NCBI GenBank assembly: GCA_046593925.1
Contig: JBKJQN010000084.1
Span: 49,291 to 113,290 of the forward strand
DNA: 64,000 bases
Source of the DNA: JAYVYM01 sp046593925
GTDB lineage: Bacteria > Actinomycetota > Actinomycetes > Mycobacteriales > SCTD01
Reading direction: 5' to 3'
Part shown: positions 24,434 through 32,580 of the stretch, piece after piece
Layout of the letters: each line of letters opens with the position of its first letter
How positions within the stretch are numbered: position 1 is the stretch's first letter
Position numbers and translations under genes: made by a program
The notes under the pieces: generated by a model
Seen by the model: the letters and a program-made list of their open reading frames with translations, nothing else
Database searches by the model: none
Told to the model about the DNA's origin: nothing

Positions 24434-25450
24434 TTACGGAACGGTTCCCGTGTCCGCAGGCCCGTCCGCGATAGCCGAGTAGCGGGTCACCAGCCGCCGG
24501 CCCAATGCGGCCAGCTCTTCACGCACCTGCGGCGGGGAACAGACTTCGACGCTGTCGGCGAAGCCGACCAGCTCGGCGGCGGCCCGGGGTGCGCTGTCCA
24601 TGCGGGCCCGTACCCGCCGCCGGCCGTCGACCTGGACGCCGAGGTCCGTCAGGTCCCACCACCTGCCGAGCCCACCGGACAGGCGGCGCCACGCTTGCGG
24701 CTCGACGCAGAACTCGACAGTCACGTCGGCCGCGGGAGTCCTTGCCGCGAGGTCTTGCTGCAACGCCTCCCAGGTGGCTCGCAGGCTGAAGCCCTCGGGC
24801 TGCGGGGCCGGCTCGTCGGTCGGCTCGACCGCCTCGACCCGCGACACCCGGTAGGTCCGCAGCCCGGACGGCCCGGTCGCGACCAGGTACCAGGTGCCCC
24901 GCTTGACCACCAAGCCGTGTGGATGCACCCGCCGCCACGACGACCCTGCCCCGGGCCGGGCGTAGGACAGATCCACCTGCACGCCGCGGTCAAGCGACTG
25001 GCGTAGCCGCCCGAGGCTGACCCCGGCTCCCCTGTCCTCGTCCTCGGTGCGCCCGAGACCAGGGCGGGGGCTCCAGCCGGAGCCGTCGACGTGGATCGAC
25101 TCGCGGGCTGCGGTCACCTGGTCGCGCACCGGTGCGGGCAGGGCGGCCAGCACCTTGCGCAACGCGGCGGCCACCCCTTCCTGCCCGGGAGCACCGTCAG
25201 CGGCCAGCACCAGCGAACGCGCCTCGCCGGCGGTCAGCCCGGACAGGTCGATCCGGTGACCGCTGAGCAACGCCCATCCGCCACCGCGCCCTCTTTGGGC
25301 ATAGACGGGCACGCCTACGCCAGAAAGGGCGTCCAGATCCCGGCGGATCGTCCGCTCCGACGCTTCCAGGACCTCGGCCAGCTGGCCGGCGGTGCGCTGC
25401 CCGTGCACCTGCAGCAACAACACGATCGCTACCAGCCGGTCGGCGCGCAC
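24434..25450 (-). CDS. WYL-domain transcriptional regulator (YafY/DeoR-type HTH)
   Basis: 338-aa regulator. An N-terminal HTH_11 domain (LVAIVLLLQVHGQRTAGQLA and SERTIRRDLDALSGVGVPVY) is followed by a central WYL domain (RGTWYLVATGPSGLRTYRVS) and a WCX-type C-terminus. WYL domains sense small ligands or nucleic acids. GTG 25450 starts at the first HTH residue; longer starts run into the divergent promoter. It is divergent from the TIGR03086-type gene (63 bp), its likely target. Confidence 0.9.
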   Translation of the reverse strand: MRADRLVAIVLLLQVHGQRTAGQLAEVLEASERTIRRDLDALSGVGVPVYAQRGRGGGWALLSGHRIDLSGLTAGEARSLVLAADGAPGQEGVAAALRKVLAALPAPVRDQVTAARESIHVDGSGWSPRPGLGRTEDEDRGAGVSLGRLRQSLDRGVQVDLSYARPGAGSSWRRVHPHGLVVKRGTWYLVATGPSGLRTYRVSRVEAVEPTDEPAPQPEGFSLRATWEALQQDLAARTPAADVTVEFCVEPQAWRRLSGGLGRWWDLTDLGVQVDGRRRVRARMDSAPRAAAELVGFADSVEVCSPPQVREELAALGRRLVTRYSAIADGPADTGTVP

Positions 25451-25512
25451 CACCCCACGGTAGCTAACAAACAGGACAGCAGGTGACCACTTTACGGGCG
25501 CACGATCAGACC

Positions 25513-26124
25513 ATGACCCACACCGCAGCATCCGCACCCGCCACTGACCGCCGGCCCGCCCTCGTCGCCGCCTACAACCACGCCGCCCAGGTGGCCATCG
25601 GCGTCCGGCCCGACCAGCTGACCGGGCCGACCCCCTGCCCCGACTACGACGTCGCCACCTTGATCGATCACCTCATCGGCGCCGGATGGCGCGCCGTGGA
25701 GCTCGGCCGAGGCCACACCCCGACCGGGGCGGAGTTCCCCCACCTCGAGCTGAATGATGCCCCCGAGCAGCTCCGCAAGGCGGGCGGCGAGACCGCCGCG
25801 GCGTGGACCGGCGACCGGCTCGCCCCAACCACCAAGATGCCCTGGGGGGAGACCTACACCGGCGTCACCCTCATCGATATGTACCTCAGCGAGCTGATGG
25901 CTCATTCCTGGGACCTGGCCGTGGCGACAGCCCAAAGCCCCAACTGCGACCAGGACCTGGCCACCGCCGCCCTGACCGCCGCCCACGCCATGCTCCGGCC
26001 CGAGTACCGGGACATGATGGGCGTCGGCAACCCGTTCGGTGCCGAGCAACCCGCGCCAGACCGCGCCAGCACCCTCGAGCGCTTCGCCGCCTTCATGGGA
26101 CGACCCCTCGACTGGCGGCCCTGA
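25513..26124 (+). CDS. TIGR03086-type metal-binding protein (mycothiol-dependent maleylpyruvate isomerase fold)
   Basis: 203-aa DinB-fold protein with the mycothiol maleylpyruvate-isomerase N-terminal domain. The metal ligands are expected in TLIDHLIGAGWRAVE and LSELMAHSWDLAVATAQ, where the histidines of the helices lie. The usual TPCPDYDV stretch (cf. TPCxxWxV) is near residue 37. It is divergent from and probably controlled by the WYL regulator. Substrate unknown. ATG 25513 is preferred over ATG 25483. Confidence 0.85.
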   Translation: MTHTAASAPATDRRPALVAAYNHAAQVAIGVRPDQLTGPTPCPDYDVATLIDHLIGAGWRAVELGRGHTPTGAEFPHLELNDAPEQLRKAGGETAAAWTGDRLAPTTKMPWGETYTGVTLIDMYLSELMAHSWDLAVATAQSPNCDQDLATAALTAAHAMLRPEYRDMMGVGNPFGAEQPAPDRASTLERFAAFMGRPLDWRP

Positions 26125-26230
26125 GCAATCCGCTTCCGGGCACGCGCGGCGGTCGCGGGCAACGACGCATGCCAGGTCATGGTCGCTCACGGGGACGGCC
26201 CGGCTGGGCGGCTGGGCACGTATGTGGGAC

Positions 26231-26261
26231 GACGGCGTCGGCGAGCTCATCCGACGCCGTC
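26231..26261. terminator. Hairpin, possible terminator
   Basis: A perfect 11-bp stem, GACGGCGTCGG (26231-26241) pairing with CCGACGCCGTC (26251-26261), with a 9-nt loop. It lies between the convergent TIGR03086-type and hydrolase genes. No T-run follows, as is common for actinobacterial terminators. Confidence 0.55.
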
Positions 26262-26323
26262 AGGCCTGGCTGATCCACAACCGTGGCCGCTTCTTGGCCG
26301 CACTCCGCCACTGACGAGGCTCG

Positions 26324-27142
26324 TCAGCGCGTCCGCTGGACCTTCGTCTGCCGGTGCCGCTCAGTCCTGGGCGAGTTTGGCCAGAACCCTCCAGTCGATG
26401 TCGTGAGGGCCCCCTGGAGGAAGTCGACGAGCAGTGCATTGACCACGCCGGGGCTCTCGATCGGTTGTGCGTGCGTGCCGGGCAGGACGGCGAGTCGGGC
26501 TCCAGGGATAGCGGCGGCGACCGCGGCGCCTTGCCCGAGACGCACCTCGTCACGGTCGCCCTGGAGCACCAGCGTCGGAGCACCAATCGCGGCCAGCTCG
26601 GTCAACGCGATCCGCGGCTCCGTGCTGATCATCGCGACGGTCTTGGCGTACACCTCGGCGAAGTGCCCCGGACCGTCCGGTGACACCTGGTCGTAGCTGC
26701 CACGCAGGAACGCCGGCGGGTCATCACGCAAGGCGATCAGGGGCCCCGTCAACCCGTCGGACACTGCTCCCTCGAGGTTGTAGTACTGCCCGATCAGCAC
26801 GACCCGGTCCACCAGCCCCGGAGAGTTCATCGCGACCAGCGCTGCCACCACGGCGCCATCGCTCCAGCCGACCAAGTTGCAGCGCCGGCCCACCCTCGTC
26901 TGCAGGAACGCCGCGGTCTCCAGCGCCGTCGAGCGGTAGCTGAACGGCTCGGGCGGGTGAGGCGTGTGCCCGTGCCCGCGACGCTCGGGCAGCCAGACAG
27001 AGAAGCCGGCAGAGACCAGCCCCGGGACCTGCAGCGACCAGCCGTCGGCGCCGGACAACGCGCCGTGCAGCATCACCACCGGATCGCCCCGACCGCTCAC
27101 CTCGTAGTACGTGCTGACCCCCGCCACGTCGACGTACGTCAC
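26324..27142 (-). CDS. Alpha/beta hydrolase
   Basis: 272-aa alpha/beta-hydrolase-fold protein. The oxyanion segment is VVMLHGALSGADGW, the nucleophile Ser is in GWSDGAV, the acid Asp is likely in GDRDEV and the base His in PGTHAQPIESP. The last 20 residues (after LQGALTTST) are basic, without hydrophobic core, and may be a non-native tail. Substrate cannot be deduced; esterase or haloperoxidase-like relatives share the fold. Confidence 0.85.
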   Translation of the reverse strand: MTYVDVAGVSTYYEVSGRGDPVVMLHGALSGADGWSLQVPGLVSAGFSVWLPERRGHGHTPHPPEPFSYRSTALETAAFLQTRVGRRCNLVGWSDGAVVAALVAMNSPGLVDRVVLIGQYYNLEGAVSDGLTGPLIALRDDPPAFLRGSYDQVSPDGPGHFAEVYAKTVAMISTEPRIALTELAAIGAPTLVLQGDRDEVRLGQGAAVAAAIPGARLAVLPGTHAQPIESPGVVNALLVDFLQGALTTSTGGFWPNSPRTERHRQTKVQRTR

Positions 27143-27359
27143 CCGCCACGCCTCCTCCAGCCGTCACCGCTCCTCCTGGCGGAGGACGAGCAGCAGCCCG
27201 ATGCCAAGGGATCAACAGACCCGTACCGCTTGACCTTCGGCAACCGGTACGTGAGGTCTTGCGGTTGGGGCTTCGCTCGGACGCCCCGGCTTGGAACAGA
27301 GCCACGTCCCACGGTCGGCGTGTCCTTCCGGTGTCAGTCGCATCTGGCACGGTGACGCC

Positions 27360-27758
27360 ATGGCAACGGAATCGCGACACATGAGCGTTTGGGTTGAACG
27401 GTCCGCGGACGTGGTTTACGACTACGCCTTGGCGCCGGCCAACTTGCCGGAGTGGGCTCTCGGGCTTGGAAGCTCGGTCGAGGAGATCGACGGGCGGTGG
27501 GTGGCCGCGTCGCCAATGGGACGGGTCATCTTCGCGTTCGTGCCGCGCAACGAGCACGGAGTCCTCGATCACCACGTGACGCTGCCCGCCGGCGAGATCG
27601 TGTACAACCCGATGCGGGTGATCGCCGACGCAGACCACTGCGAGGTGGTGTTCACGTTGCGTCGGCGACCCGCGATGAGCGACGAGGATTTCGAGCGCGA
27701 CGCGGAGGCGGTAGCCACCGACCTCGCTGCGCTCAAGCGGGTGCTCGAACGCCCGTAG
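27360..27758 (+). CDS. SRPBCC/polyketide-cyclase-like protein
   Basis: 132-aa START-like (SRPBCC) small-ligand-binding protein. SVWVERSADVVYDYALAPANLPEW is the typical opening of the fold, and the C-terminal helix DFERDAEAVATDLAALKRVL closes it. ATG 27360. No operon partners; ligand unknown. Confidence 0.8.
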   Translation: MATESRHMSVWVERSADVVYDYALAPANLPEWALGLGSSVEEIDGRWVAASPMGRVIFAFVPRNEHGVLDHHVTLPAGEIVYNPMRVIADADHCEVVFTLRRRPAMSDEDFERDAEAVATDLAALKRVLERP

Positions 27759-27803
27759 TCGGTTCCGCTGCCCGATCCGCCTCCGGACGGGGCTGTTCAA
27801 AGC

Positions 27804-27834
27804 TTGACCTTGCCGCTGCGTCAACTCCTACCGT
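27804..27834 (+). promoter_or_regulatory. MerR-type promoter with 19-bp spacer
   Basis: -35 TTGACC (27804-27809) and -10 TACCGT (27829-27834) are separated by 19 bp containing TGCCGCTGCGTCAAC. The over-long spacer with dyad symmetry is typical of MerR/TipA autoregulated promoters. It precedes the MerR-type gene at 27879. Confidence 0.7.
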
Positions 27835-27878
27835 CGATGGTGGCCGGCACCGAGCCGGCCCGGAGCACGGAGGCTGGC

Positions 27879-28470
27879 ATGGCGTGGTCGATCGCCGAGG
27901 TGGCGCGGATGTCGAAGGTGACGTCGCGGACGTTGCGGCACTACGACGACGTCGGTCTGTTGGCACCGGCGTACGTCGGCCGCAACGGCTACCGCTACGA
28001 CGAGCAGGAGCAGCTGCTGCGTCTGCAGCAGGTCCTGCTGCTGCGCGGGCTCGGTCTGGGGCTCGGCGCGATCACCGAGGTCCAGGCCGGTGATCGTGAC
28101 CAGGTCGCGGTGCTGCGTCAGCACGAGCGGTGGCTGCACAGCGAACGCGGCCGGCTCGGCCAGCTCGCCGACACCGTCTCCCGCACGATCCGACAACTGC
28201 AAGGAGAAGATCAGATGACCGCACCAGAGCTGTTCGAGGGCTTCGCCGACCGGCAGGCCCAGCTCGAGGACGACCTGGTCACCGAGCACGGCGAAGGGGT
28301 GCGCGAGCACTTCCGCAGCGCCCTCGAGGACGACCAAGGACTGGACGCAGCAGGACTACCTCGACGCCCAGCGCCGGGCCGGGGAGCTCGACGACAAGGT
28401 CCTCGCGGTGATGCGGTCCGGAGCCGCCCCAGACTCGGCCACCGCGCTGGAGGGCTCGACTCGCCGAACC
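27879..28470 (+). pseudogene. MerR-family TipA-like regulator, frameshifted and truncated
   Basis: The N-terminal MerR HTH (WSIAEVARMSKVTSRTLRHY), coiled coil and start of the TipAS domain (MTAPELFEGFADRQAQLEDD) are intact to about residue 150. At about 28,330 the reading frame is lost: TipAS-like TKDWTQQDYLDAQRRAGEL continues in another frame (28336 onward) through MRSGAAPDSATALE. Homology then ends near 28,450 instead of completing the domain. The gene therefore carries a frameshift and a 3' truncation, and the product may keep only DNA binding. A sequencing error could explain the frameshift but not the truncation. Confidence 0.7.
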
Positions 28471-28587
28471 CCACGATCACGCGTCGCCCGGCAGCAGAGC
28501 CCGACTCAGCGCGCGCCGCGCCCTGGACTGAACCTGGAGGGCGCCTCCATCGTGCTGCCACACCGCCCGGGGAACAGCGGCCGCAGG

Positions 28588-29142
28588 TCAGTCCCGGTGG
28601 GACGTCCAGTTTGGGTCGCGACCGAGGAAACTGATGAGCTGCGTCTGAGGGTCGGCGTCGGCCGGCGCGACCACGCGCGGCCCGTACTGCCCCGAGTCGC
28701 GCAGCATCTGCTCGATCGGCGTCATGCCGGCGAGCAGCTCGGCGCAGGCGTCGGGGTCGAGCGTGTCGTCCTGATCGGTCGCTCGGGCCAGGTCCCAGGT
28801 GTGCATGAAGACGTCGGTCGTGTAGATGCGGTCGATTGCCGTCGCGAGCGGCATCTCGCCGATGTGGGGGTTGCTCAGGACGCGTTCGGGCGTCGCCGGG
28901 TCCTCGAGAATGGCCTGTACCTGTGCGACGTGCGCATGCCAGGCCTGCACGGGATCTGCAGGCACCGGGTCCATCGTGACCCCCGCGCCCTGGAGGAAGG
29001 CGGGCAGCCAGGTCGTCAGATGACCAACGACGTCGCGCGCCGTCCAGCCCGATACGGGCGCCACCGCATCCCAGTCGGTCGCGCCGTCGACCACCTGCGA
29101 GAACCGGGCTGCGGTCTCCTGGTGCCGCTGCGCCTCAGACAT
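28588..29142 (-). CDS. TIGR03086/maleylpyruvate-isomerase-family protein
   Basis: 184-aa mycothiol-type DinB-fold protein. VSGWTARDVVGHLTTWLPAF (the W-x-x-D-x-x-x-H helix) and TTDVFMHTWDLARATDQDD supply the expected metal histidines. ATG 29142 lies within the 3' end of the upstream AHSA1 gene (8-nt overlap), so both belong to one operon headed by the ArsR gene. Substrate unknown. Confidence 0.87.
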   Translation of the reverse strand: MSEAQRHQETAARFSQVVDGATDWDAVAPVSGWTARDVVGHLTTWLPAFLQGAGVTMDPVPADPVQAWHAHVAQVQAILEDPATPERVLSNPHIGEMPLATAIDRIYTTDVFMHTWDLARATDQDDTLDPDACAELLAGMTPIEQMLRDSGQYGPRVVAPADADPQTQLISFLGRDPNWTSHRD

Positions 29143-29629
29143 CTCCGGCCGCCAGCAGGGAGTCGAGCTTGCCGTAGCCGTCGTTTATGCCGCCCTCCAT
29201 CCCACTCGCGAGCCAGGCGTTGCGGCTCTCGAAGCTGTCGACCAGCATGTGCGCATGCAGGCGGGTTCGCCCGTCGCAGAGATCCTCGAACGTGATCGTC
29301 TCGAGCACTACGCCGTCGGGGTCGCCGAGGTAGGTGAAGGTCTGAACGAGCCGGTCCGGCCGCACCTCGTGGAAGCAGCCCCGGAAGCTGTGCCGCTCCC
29401 CGGCGCGCAGATTGCTCAAGGCCCAGCTGCCGCCGGAGCGGGCGTCCCAATGTTCGATCTCGGTCGTCATGTCGGCCGGCCCGACCCAGCGGGCGTACAG
29501 GGCCGGGTCGATGTGCGCGCGCTGGAGCTGCGCCGGCGTCGCGTGAAAGTCCCTGGTGATACGGATGATCGGCAACTGGGGATCCGCAGTAATGCTGACC
29601 CGGGTGCTGGTGCTGCTGCTCGTGCTCAT
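29135..29629 (-). CDS. SRPBCC/AHSA1-domain protein
   Basis: 164-aa activator-of-Hsp90-ATPase-like START protein. IRITRDFHATPAQLQRAHID, WVGPADMTTEIEHWDARSGG and the FRGCFHEVRPDRLVQTFTYL strand are typical. It is preceded by an ArsR gene with a 4-nt overlap, the common ArsR-SRPBCC pairing in actinobacteria. These proteins bind small hydrophobic ligands; none can be named here. Confidence 0.88.
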   Translation of the reverse strand: MSTSSSTSTRVSITADPQLPIIRITRDFHATPAQLQRAHIDPALYARWVGPADMTTEIEHWDARSGGSWALSNLRAGERHSFRGCFHEVRPDRLVQTFTYLGDPDGVVLETITFEDLCDGRTRLHAHMLVDSFESRNAWLASGMEGGINDGYGKLDSLLAAGDV

Positions 29630-29994
29630 GGTGCAGTCCTTTCATCGAGGGCAGTGCCGTCGCGGTCGTTGAGCACGGCGTCCAGGCGCCGGTAGCTCTC
29701 CTCCGCTTGCAGCCTGTAGCGGTCGATCCACGAGGTCATCAGGTCCAGGACCTCTGCGTTCAGGTGGACCGGCCGGCGTTGCGCGTCCTTGCTTCGGCTG
29801 ACCAGCCCGGCTGCCTCGAGCACCTTCAGGTGCTTGGAGACGGCCTGCAGGCTCACCGAGTACGGCGCCGCCAGCTCCCCGACCGTCGCATCCCCGATCG
29901 TGAGCCGGGCGACGAGGTCGCGGCGGGTCGGGTCGGCGAGCGCGGCGAAGACCTGGCTGAGCCGGGCGTCGCTGACAACCACACGGTTGAGCAT
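29626..29994 (-). CDS. ArsR-family transcriptional regulator (SdpR-like)
   Basis: About 122-aa winged-helix repressor without arsenic-type cysteine pairs. The HTH is in GELAAPYSVSLQAVSKHLKVL, with FAALADPTRRDLVARL before it. ATG 29994 is preferred; a TTG at 30018 lies within the palindrome upstream. First gene of a three-gene operon (ArsR, AHSA1, mycothiol-type protein), probably autoregulated through the palindrome at 30016. Confidence 0.9.
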   Translation of the reverse strand: MLNRVVVSDARLSQVFAALADPTRRDLVARLTIGDATVGELAAPYSVSLQAVSKHLKVLEAAGLVSRSKDAQRRPVHLNAEVLDLMTSWIDRYRLQAEESYRRLDAVLNDRDGTALDERTAP

Positions 29995-30015
29995 GCTGCG
30001 TGCGCTCGCCGTTGT

Positions 30016-30029
30016 CAACCAGCTGGTTG
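30016..30029. promoter_or_regulatory. Perfect palindrome, likely ArsR operator
   Basis: CAACCAGCTGGTTG is a 14-bp perfect palindrome, embedded in GTTGTCAACCAGCTGGTTGT. It lies 22 bp upstream of the ArsR ATG, where an autoregulatory operator is expected. Confidence 0.65.
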
Positions 30030-30128
30030 TCTAAAGCGGTGAGCCGGCACGATGACTGCCACGTCCGGTCAAGCCCTCCACGGTCTCCCGGCGATTGTCC
30101 ACGTTCGCAACCGCATACCGGGACCCGG

Positions 30129-30365
30129 TCAGTCGCCGGGGAGAGCGGCGAAGACCCGCTTGGCGTCGCGGTACCAACCCATCGACTGCTTGGGGTGCCG
30201 CCACCGGCTCTTCATGGCATCGCGGGCCTCCTGGTGGGTCGCGTCGCCGGCGTTCTCCGCCTCCTTGAGATGGCGGTCCTGGGCCTTGATGACGTCGTCG
30301 GCACGCTCGCCCTGGTGCTCGAGTTCGCAGGGCCCTCCGAGGGCCCGGCAGGTCATGGTCTTCAT
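30129..30365 (-). CDS. Small conserved protein, DUF1059-like
   Basis: 78-aa soluble protein starting MKTMTCRALGGPCELEHQG and containing IKAQDRHLKEAE and SRWRHPKQSMGWYRDAKRVF, a pattern I recognise from short actinobacterial proteins related to DUF1059. ATG 30365 has AGGAG 7 nt upstream. The two cysteines near the N-terminus are conserved in such proteins. Function unknown. Confidence 0.75.
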   Translation of the reverse strand: MKTMTCRALGGPCELEHQGERADDVIKAQDRHLKEAENAGDATHQEARDAMKSRWRHPKQSMGWYRDAKRVFAALPGD

Positions 30366-30429
30366 GTTCGTCTCCTGTTGGTCTGGTTTCCTAATGTGCT
30401 GACGGTCGGACACGCGAGGGTGTGACCGG

Positions 30430-31266
30430 TCAGCCGCGCGGCCCACCGCCTGCGCGGCGCACGACTCGTGAGAGCACTCCGGGCGCGGCGCGGAAGGCGA
30501 CGGCGTACACGAGGCCGTCGTTGACGGTGAAGTCGAAGGCGACCTTGGCCGCCCCGAGGTGGAACCAGGCGCTACCGGGCCGGTGGCCAACGAAGACCGG
30601 GAGCGCTGCTGTTGCACTGCCGTTGAAGAACATCGCCACCTCTTCGCGGCCGTCGATCTGCCGTGGTGTGCCCACAAGGACCGCGGCGTCGTCAGCGGTC
30701 ACGGCGGCGTCGGGTGCGAGCAAGCGCAGCAACCGGTTGAAGTCGCCGTTCTTAGCTGCAGCCATGAACGCATCGACCACCTCCCAGTCGGCGAGGCCCT
30801 CCTCAGGATGGGACTGGCTGACCTTGGCCCGTGCTCGCGAGGCCAGTTTGCGGGCGGCCGCAGGCGTGGAGCCGAGGATCGACGCGATCCTCAGGAACTC
30901 GAAGCCAAAGCTGTCATGAAGCACGAAGGCGATCCGCTCGCGCGGGGAGAGCCGGTCGAGCACGACGTGCAGGGCGAGGCCGACGGTGTCGGCGAGCACG
31001 ACGTCGTCGGCCGGATCGCTGACGGTCTGGCCGAGCTCGATCTCGTGTACGGGTACGGGGGTACGTGAGCGCAGCCGGTCAAGGCACAGCCGGGTGGTGA
31101 CGGTCGTCAGCCATGCCGCTGAGTTGGCGATCTCGACGTCGGTCCTGTGAAGCCGCAGCCACGCCTGCTGCACGATGTCTTGGGCCTCGGCGTGGTCGCC
31201 GAGCACCCGGCTCGCGATCCCCACCAGGCGCGGTCGTTCCGCTTCGAACATGTCCGTCTGGTCCAC
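30430..31266 (-). CDS. ECF sigma factor, SigJ-like with C-terminal SnoaL-like domain
   Basis: 278-aa extracytoplasmic-function sigma factor. Region 2 is FEAERPRLVGIASRVLGDHAEAQDIVQQAWLRL and region 4 is DRLSPRERIAFVLHDSFGFEF with IASILGSTPAAARKLASRAR. A SnoaL/NTF2-like domain follows (about residues 175-278), as in ECF41/SigJ-type factors, whose extension controls activity without an anti-sigma factor. GTG 31266 is chosen for GGAG 5-8 nt upstream. ECF41 genes usually sit beside a DUF4242 or oxidoreductase gene; none is evident here. Confidence 0.9.
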   Translation of the reverse strand: MDQTDMFEAERPRLVGIASRVLGDHAEAQDIVQQAWLRLHRTDVEIANSAAWLTTVTTRLCLDRLRSRTPVPVHEIELGQTVSDPADDVVLADTVGLALHVVLDRLSPRERIAFVLHDSFGFEFLRIASILGSTPAAARKLASRARAKVSQSHPEEGLADWEVVDAFMAAAKNGDFNRLLRLLAPDAAVTADDAAVLVGTPRQIDGREEVAMFFNGSATAALPVFVGHRPGSAWFHLGAAKVAFDFTVNDGLVYAVAFRAAPGVLSRVVRRAGGGPRG

Positions 31267-31497
31267 GGACTCCACCCTTCCACCCGCCCTGGTCACCCCC
31301 TTGACGCGCAAGAGCAGGCTGAGGGTGACCACGTTCGACGAACGCGCCGCGAACGACCGCTCATCAGCGCGTGCACCGGTCTCAACGTCCGCGGAGGGCG
31401 CGTTCTGGGCCGACTGAGGGCACCTGATTTCTGCTCCCGACCACCAGGCAGTGGGAGCTCCTCGCCAATGGGCGTCCTCGTCTCGCAGCTGCGCGCG

Positions 31498-31668
31498 TTA
31501 CTCGTCCGCCGGTCCGTCCTCCGGCGGGAAGTGCTTGTCGAACTCCTCGCCGGCCTTCTGAGCCACGTCCTCGGCCAGCCCAGCCGCGCCCGTGATGGTT
31601 CCGACGATCGGCGGCGCCGCCACGGCGATCGCGACCAGGGCGGCGGTCCGGATCAGCCACACCCCCAC
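31498..31668 (-). CDS. Possible small membrane protein
   Basis: A 56-codon frame beginning with GTG (31668) encodes one hydrophobic segment (VWLIRTAALVAIAVAAPPIV) followed by an acidic tail (AEDVAQKAGEEFDKHFPPED). The composition looks like a real protein, but there is no clear ribosome-binding site and no recognised family. It overlaps nothing on its strand. Confidence 0.35.
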   Translation of the reverse strand: MGVWLIRTAALVAIAVAAPPIVGTITGAAGLAEDVAQKAGEEFDKHFPPEDGPADE

Positions 31669-31681
31669 GACGGCGACCTGA

Positions 31682-32136
31682 CGGGCGCTCGGCTGGGTCG
31701 GCGGTCCGCTCGTGGCGGGGCCCTTGGCGGCCGGTGACTACGTGCCCGGTGTGAGCGACGTCGACCTGGTCGCACTCGTGCATGGACCTGTCGACGCCAA
31801 CCAGCTCTCGACCCTGGCAGCGCTGCACCGGCAGCTTGACGACTCAGCAGCAGCTACTGGGCACGGGCGGCACGGCGGCCGTGGATGTGGCTCGACACGG
31901 TGCTCACGGACCTGGGGCTGAAATCCATGGCGCGAGGCCGCCACTGTCTTGCGACCGGGGAGCGGCTGACCAAGACCGGGGCCGTGGAGCAGGCCGACGC
32001 GCCTGCCCGCTTGCGGGACGAGCTGCGAGCCAGGCGCCGAGGGGACGAGGGGACGTCACCTCGGCTCCGCACCGCCGTGACCGCCGGGCGCGACGCACGA
32101 CGGACGGTTGCGCTCGCGCGCGGAGAGCTCGGCTAG
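31682..32136 (+). pseudogene. Aminoglycoside nucleotidyltransferase-like gene, internally deleted and frameshifted
   Basis: One frame (31682-31830) reads AAGDYVPGVSDVDLVALV, the nucleotidyltransferase G-x-S/D-x-D metal site region, but with GP for the usual GS. A different frame (31885-32136) reads WLDTVLTDLGLKSMARGRHC and LATGERLTKTGAVEQADAPA, the C-terminal domain of such enzymes. The middle of the protein is missing. The gene is therefore decayed. Confidence 0.65.
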
Positions 32137-32153
32137 GCCCTGTGCGCCCTGGC

Positions 32154-32342
32154 TCAGGTGCTCAGGCGGTCGAGCAGCCGTTGCCGAGCACAGCGCTCCA
32201 GCAGCTCTCCGCGAGCGCCGGCCGGCGACCCGGCAAGATCCCGGTCCGCTGCCCGCACCACATCGCTGACCACCGACAGCGCCAGCCGGCCCTCGGACTC
32301 GGCCATCAGCCGCTCCGTGACGTCCGCGACCAGTTCGCTCAT
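32154..32342 (-). CDS. Small three-helix-bundle protein (DUF3562-like)
   Basis: 62 aa from ATG 32342: MSELVADVTERLMAESEGRL, then VVRAADRDLAGSPAGARGEL and a basic C-terminus. It resembles short actinobacterial three-helix-bundle dimerization proteins. Function unknown. Confidence 0.6.
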   Translation of the reverse strand: MSELVADVTERLMAESEGRLALSVVSDVVRAADRDLAGSPAGARGELLERCARQRLLDRLST

Positions 32343-32580
32343 GCTCCGAACAGTAGGCGGCTCACCAGTGGCGCCTCGACCCTTCCTGCCCCGCATCGCC
32401 CTGGACCTGGCGGACCGCGCATCCGGCTCAGATGTACGTACTGGCGCAGCCGGCTGGAGTCGTGGACATGGGGCGCAACGGCGCCACCCGCTCTCGCGTC
32501 GCCCGGCGGCCGCGGCAGGATCTTCCTGCGGGAGGCTGTGCTGGCTCCGACCGGGGTCAAGGGACGTGAGGAGTCTCGCG

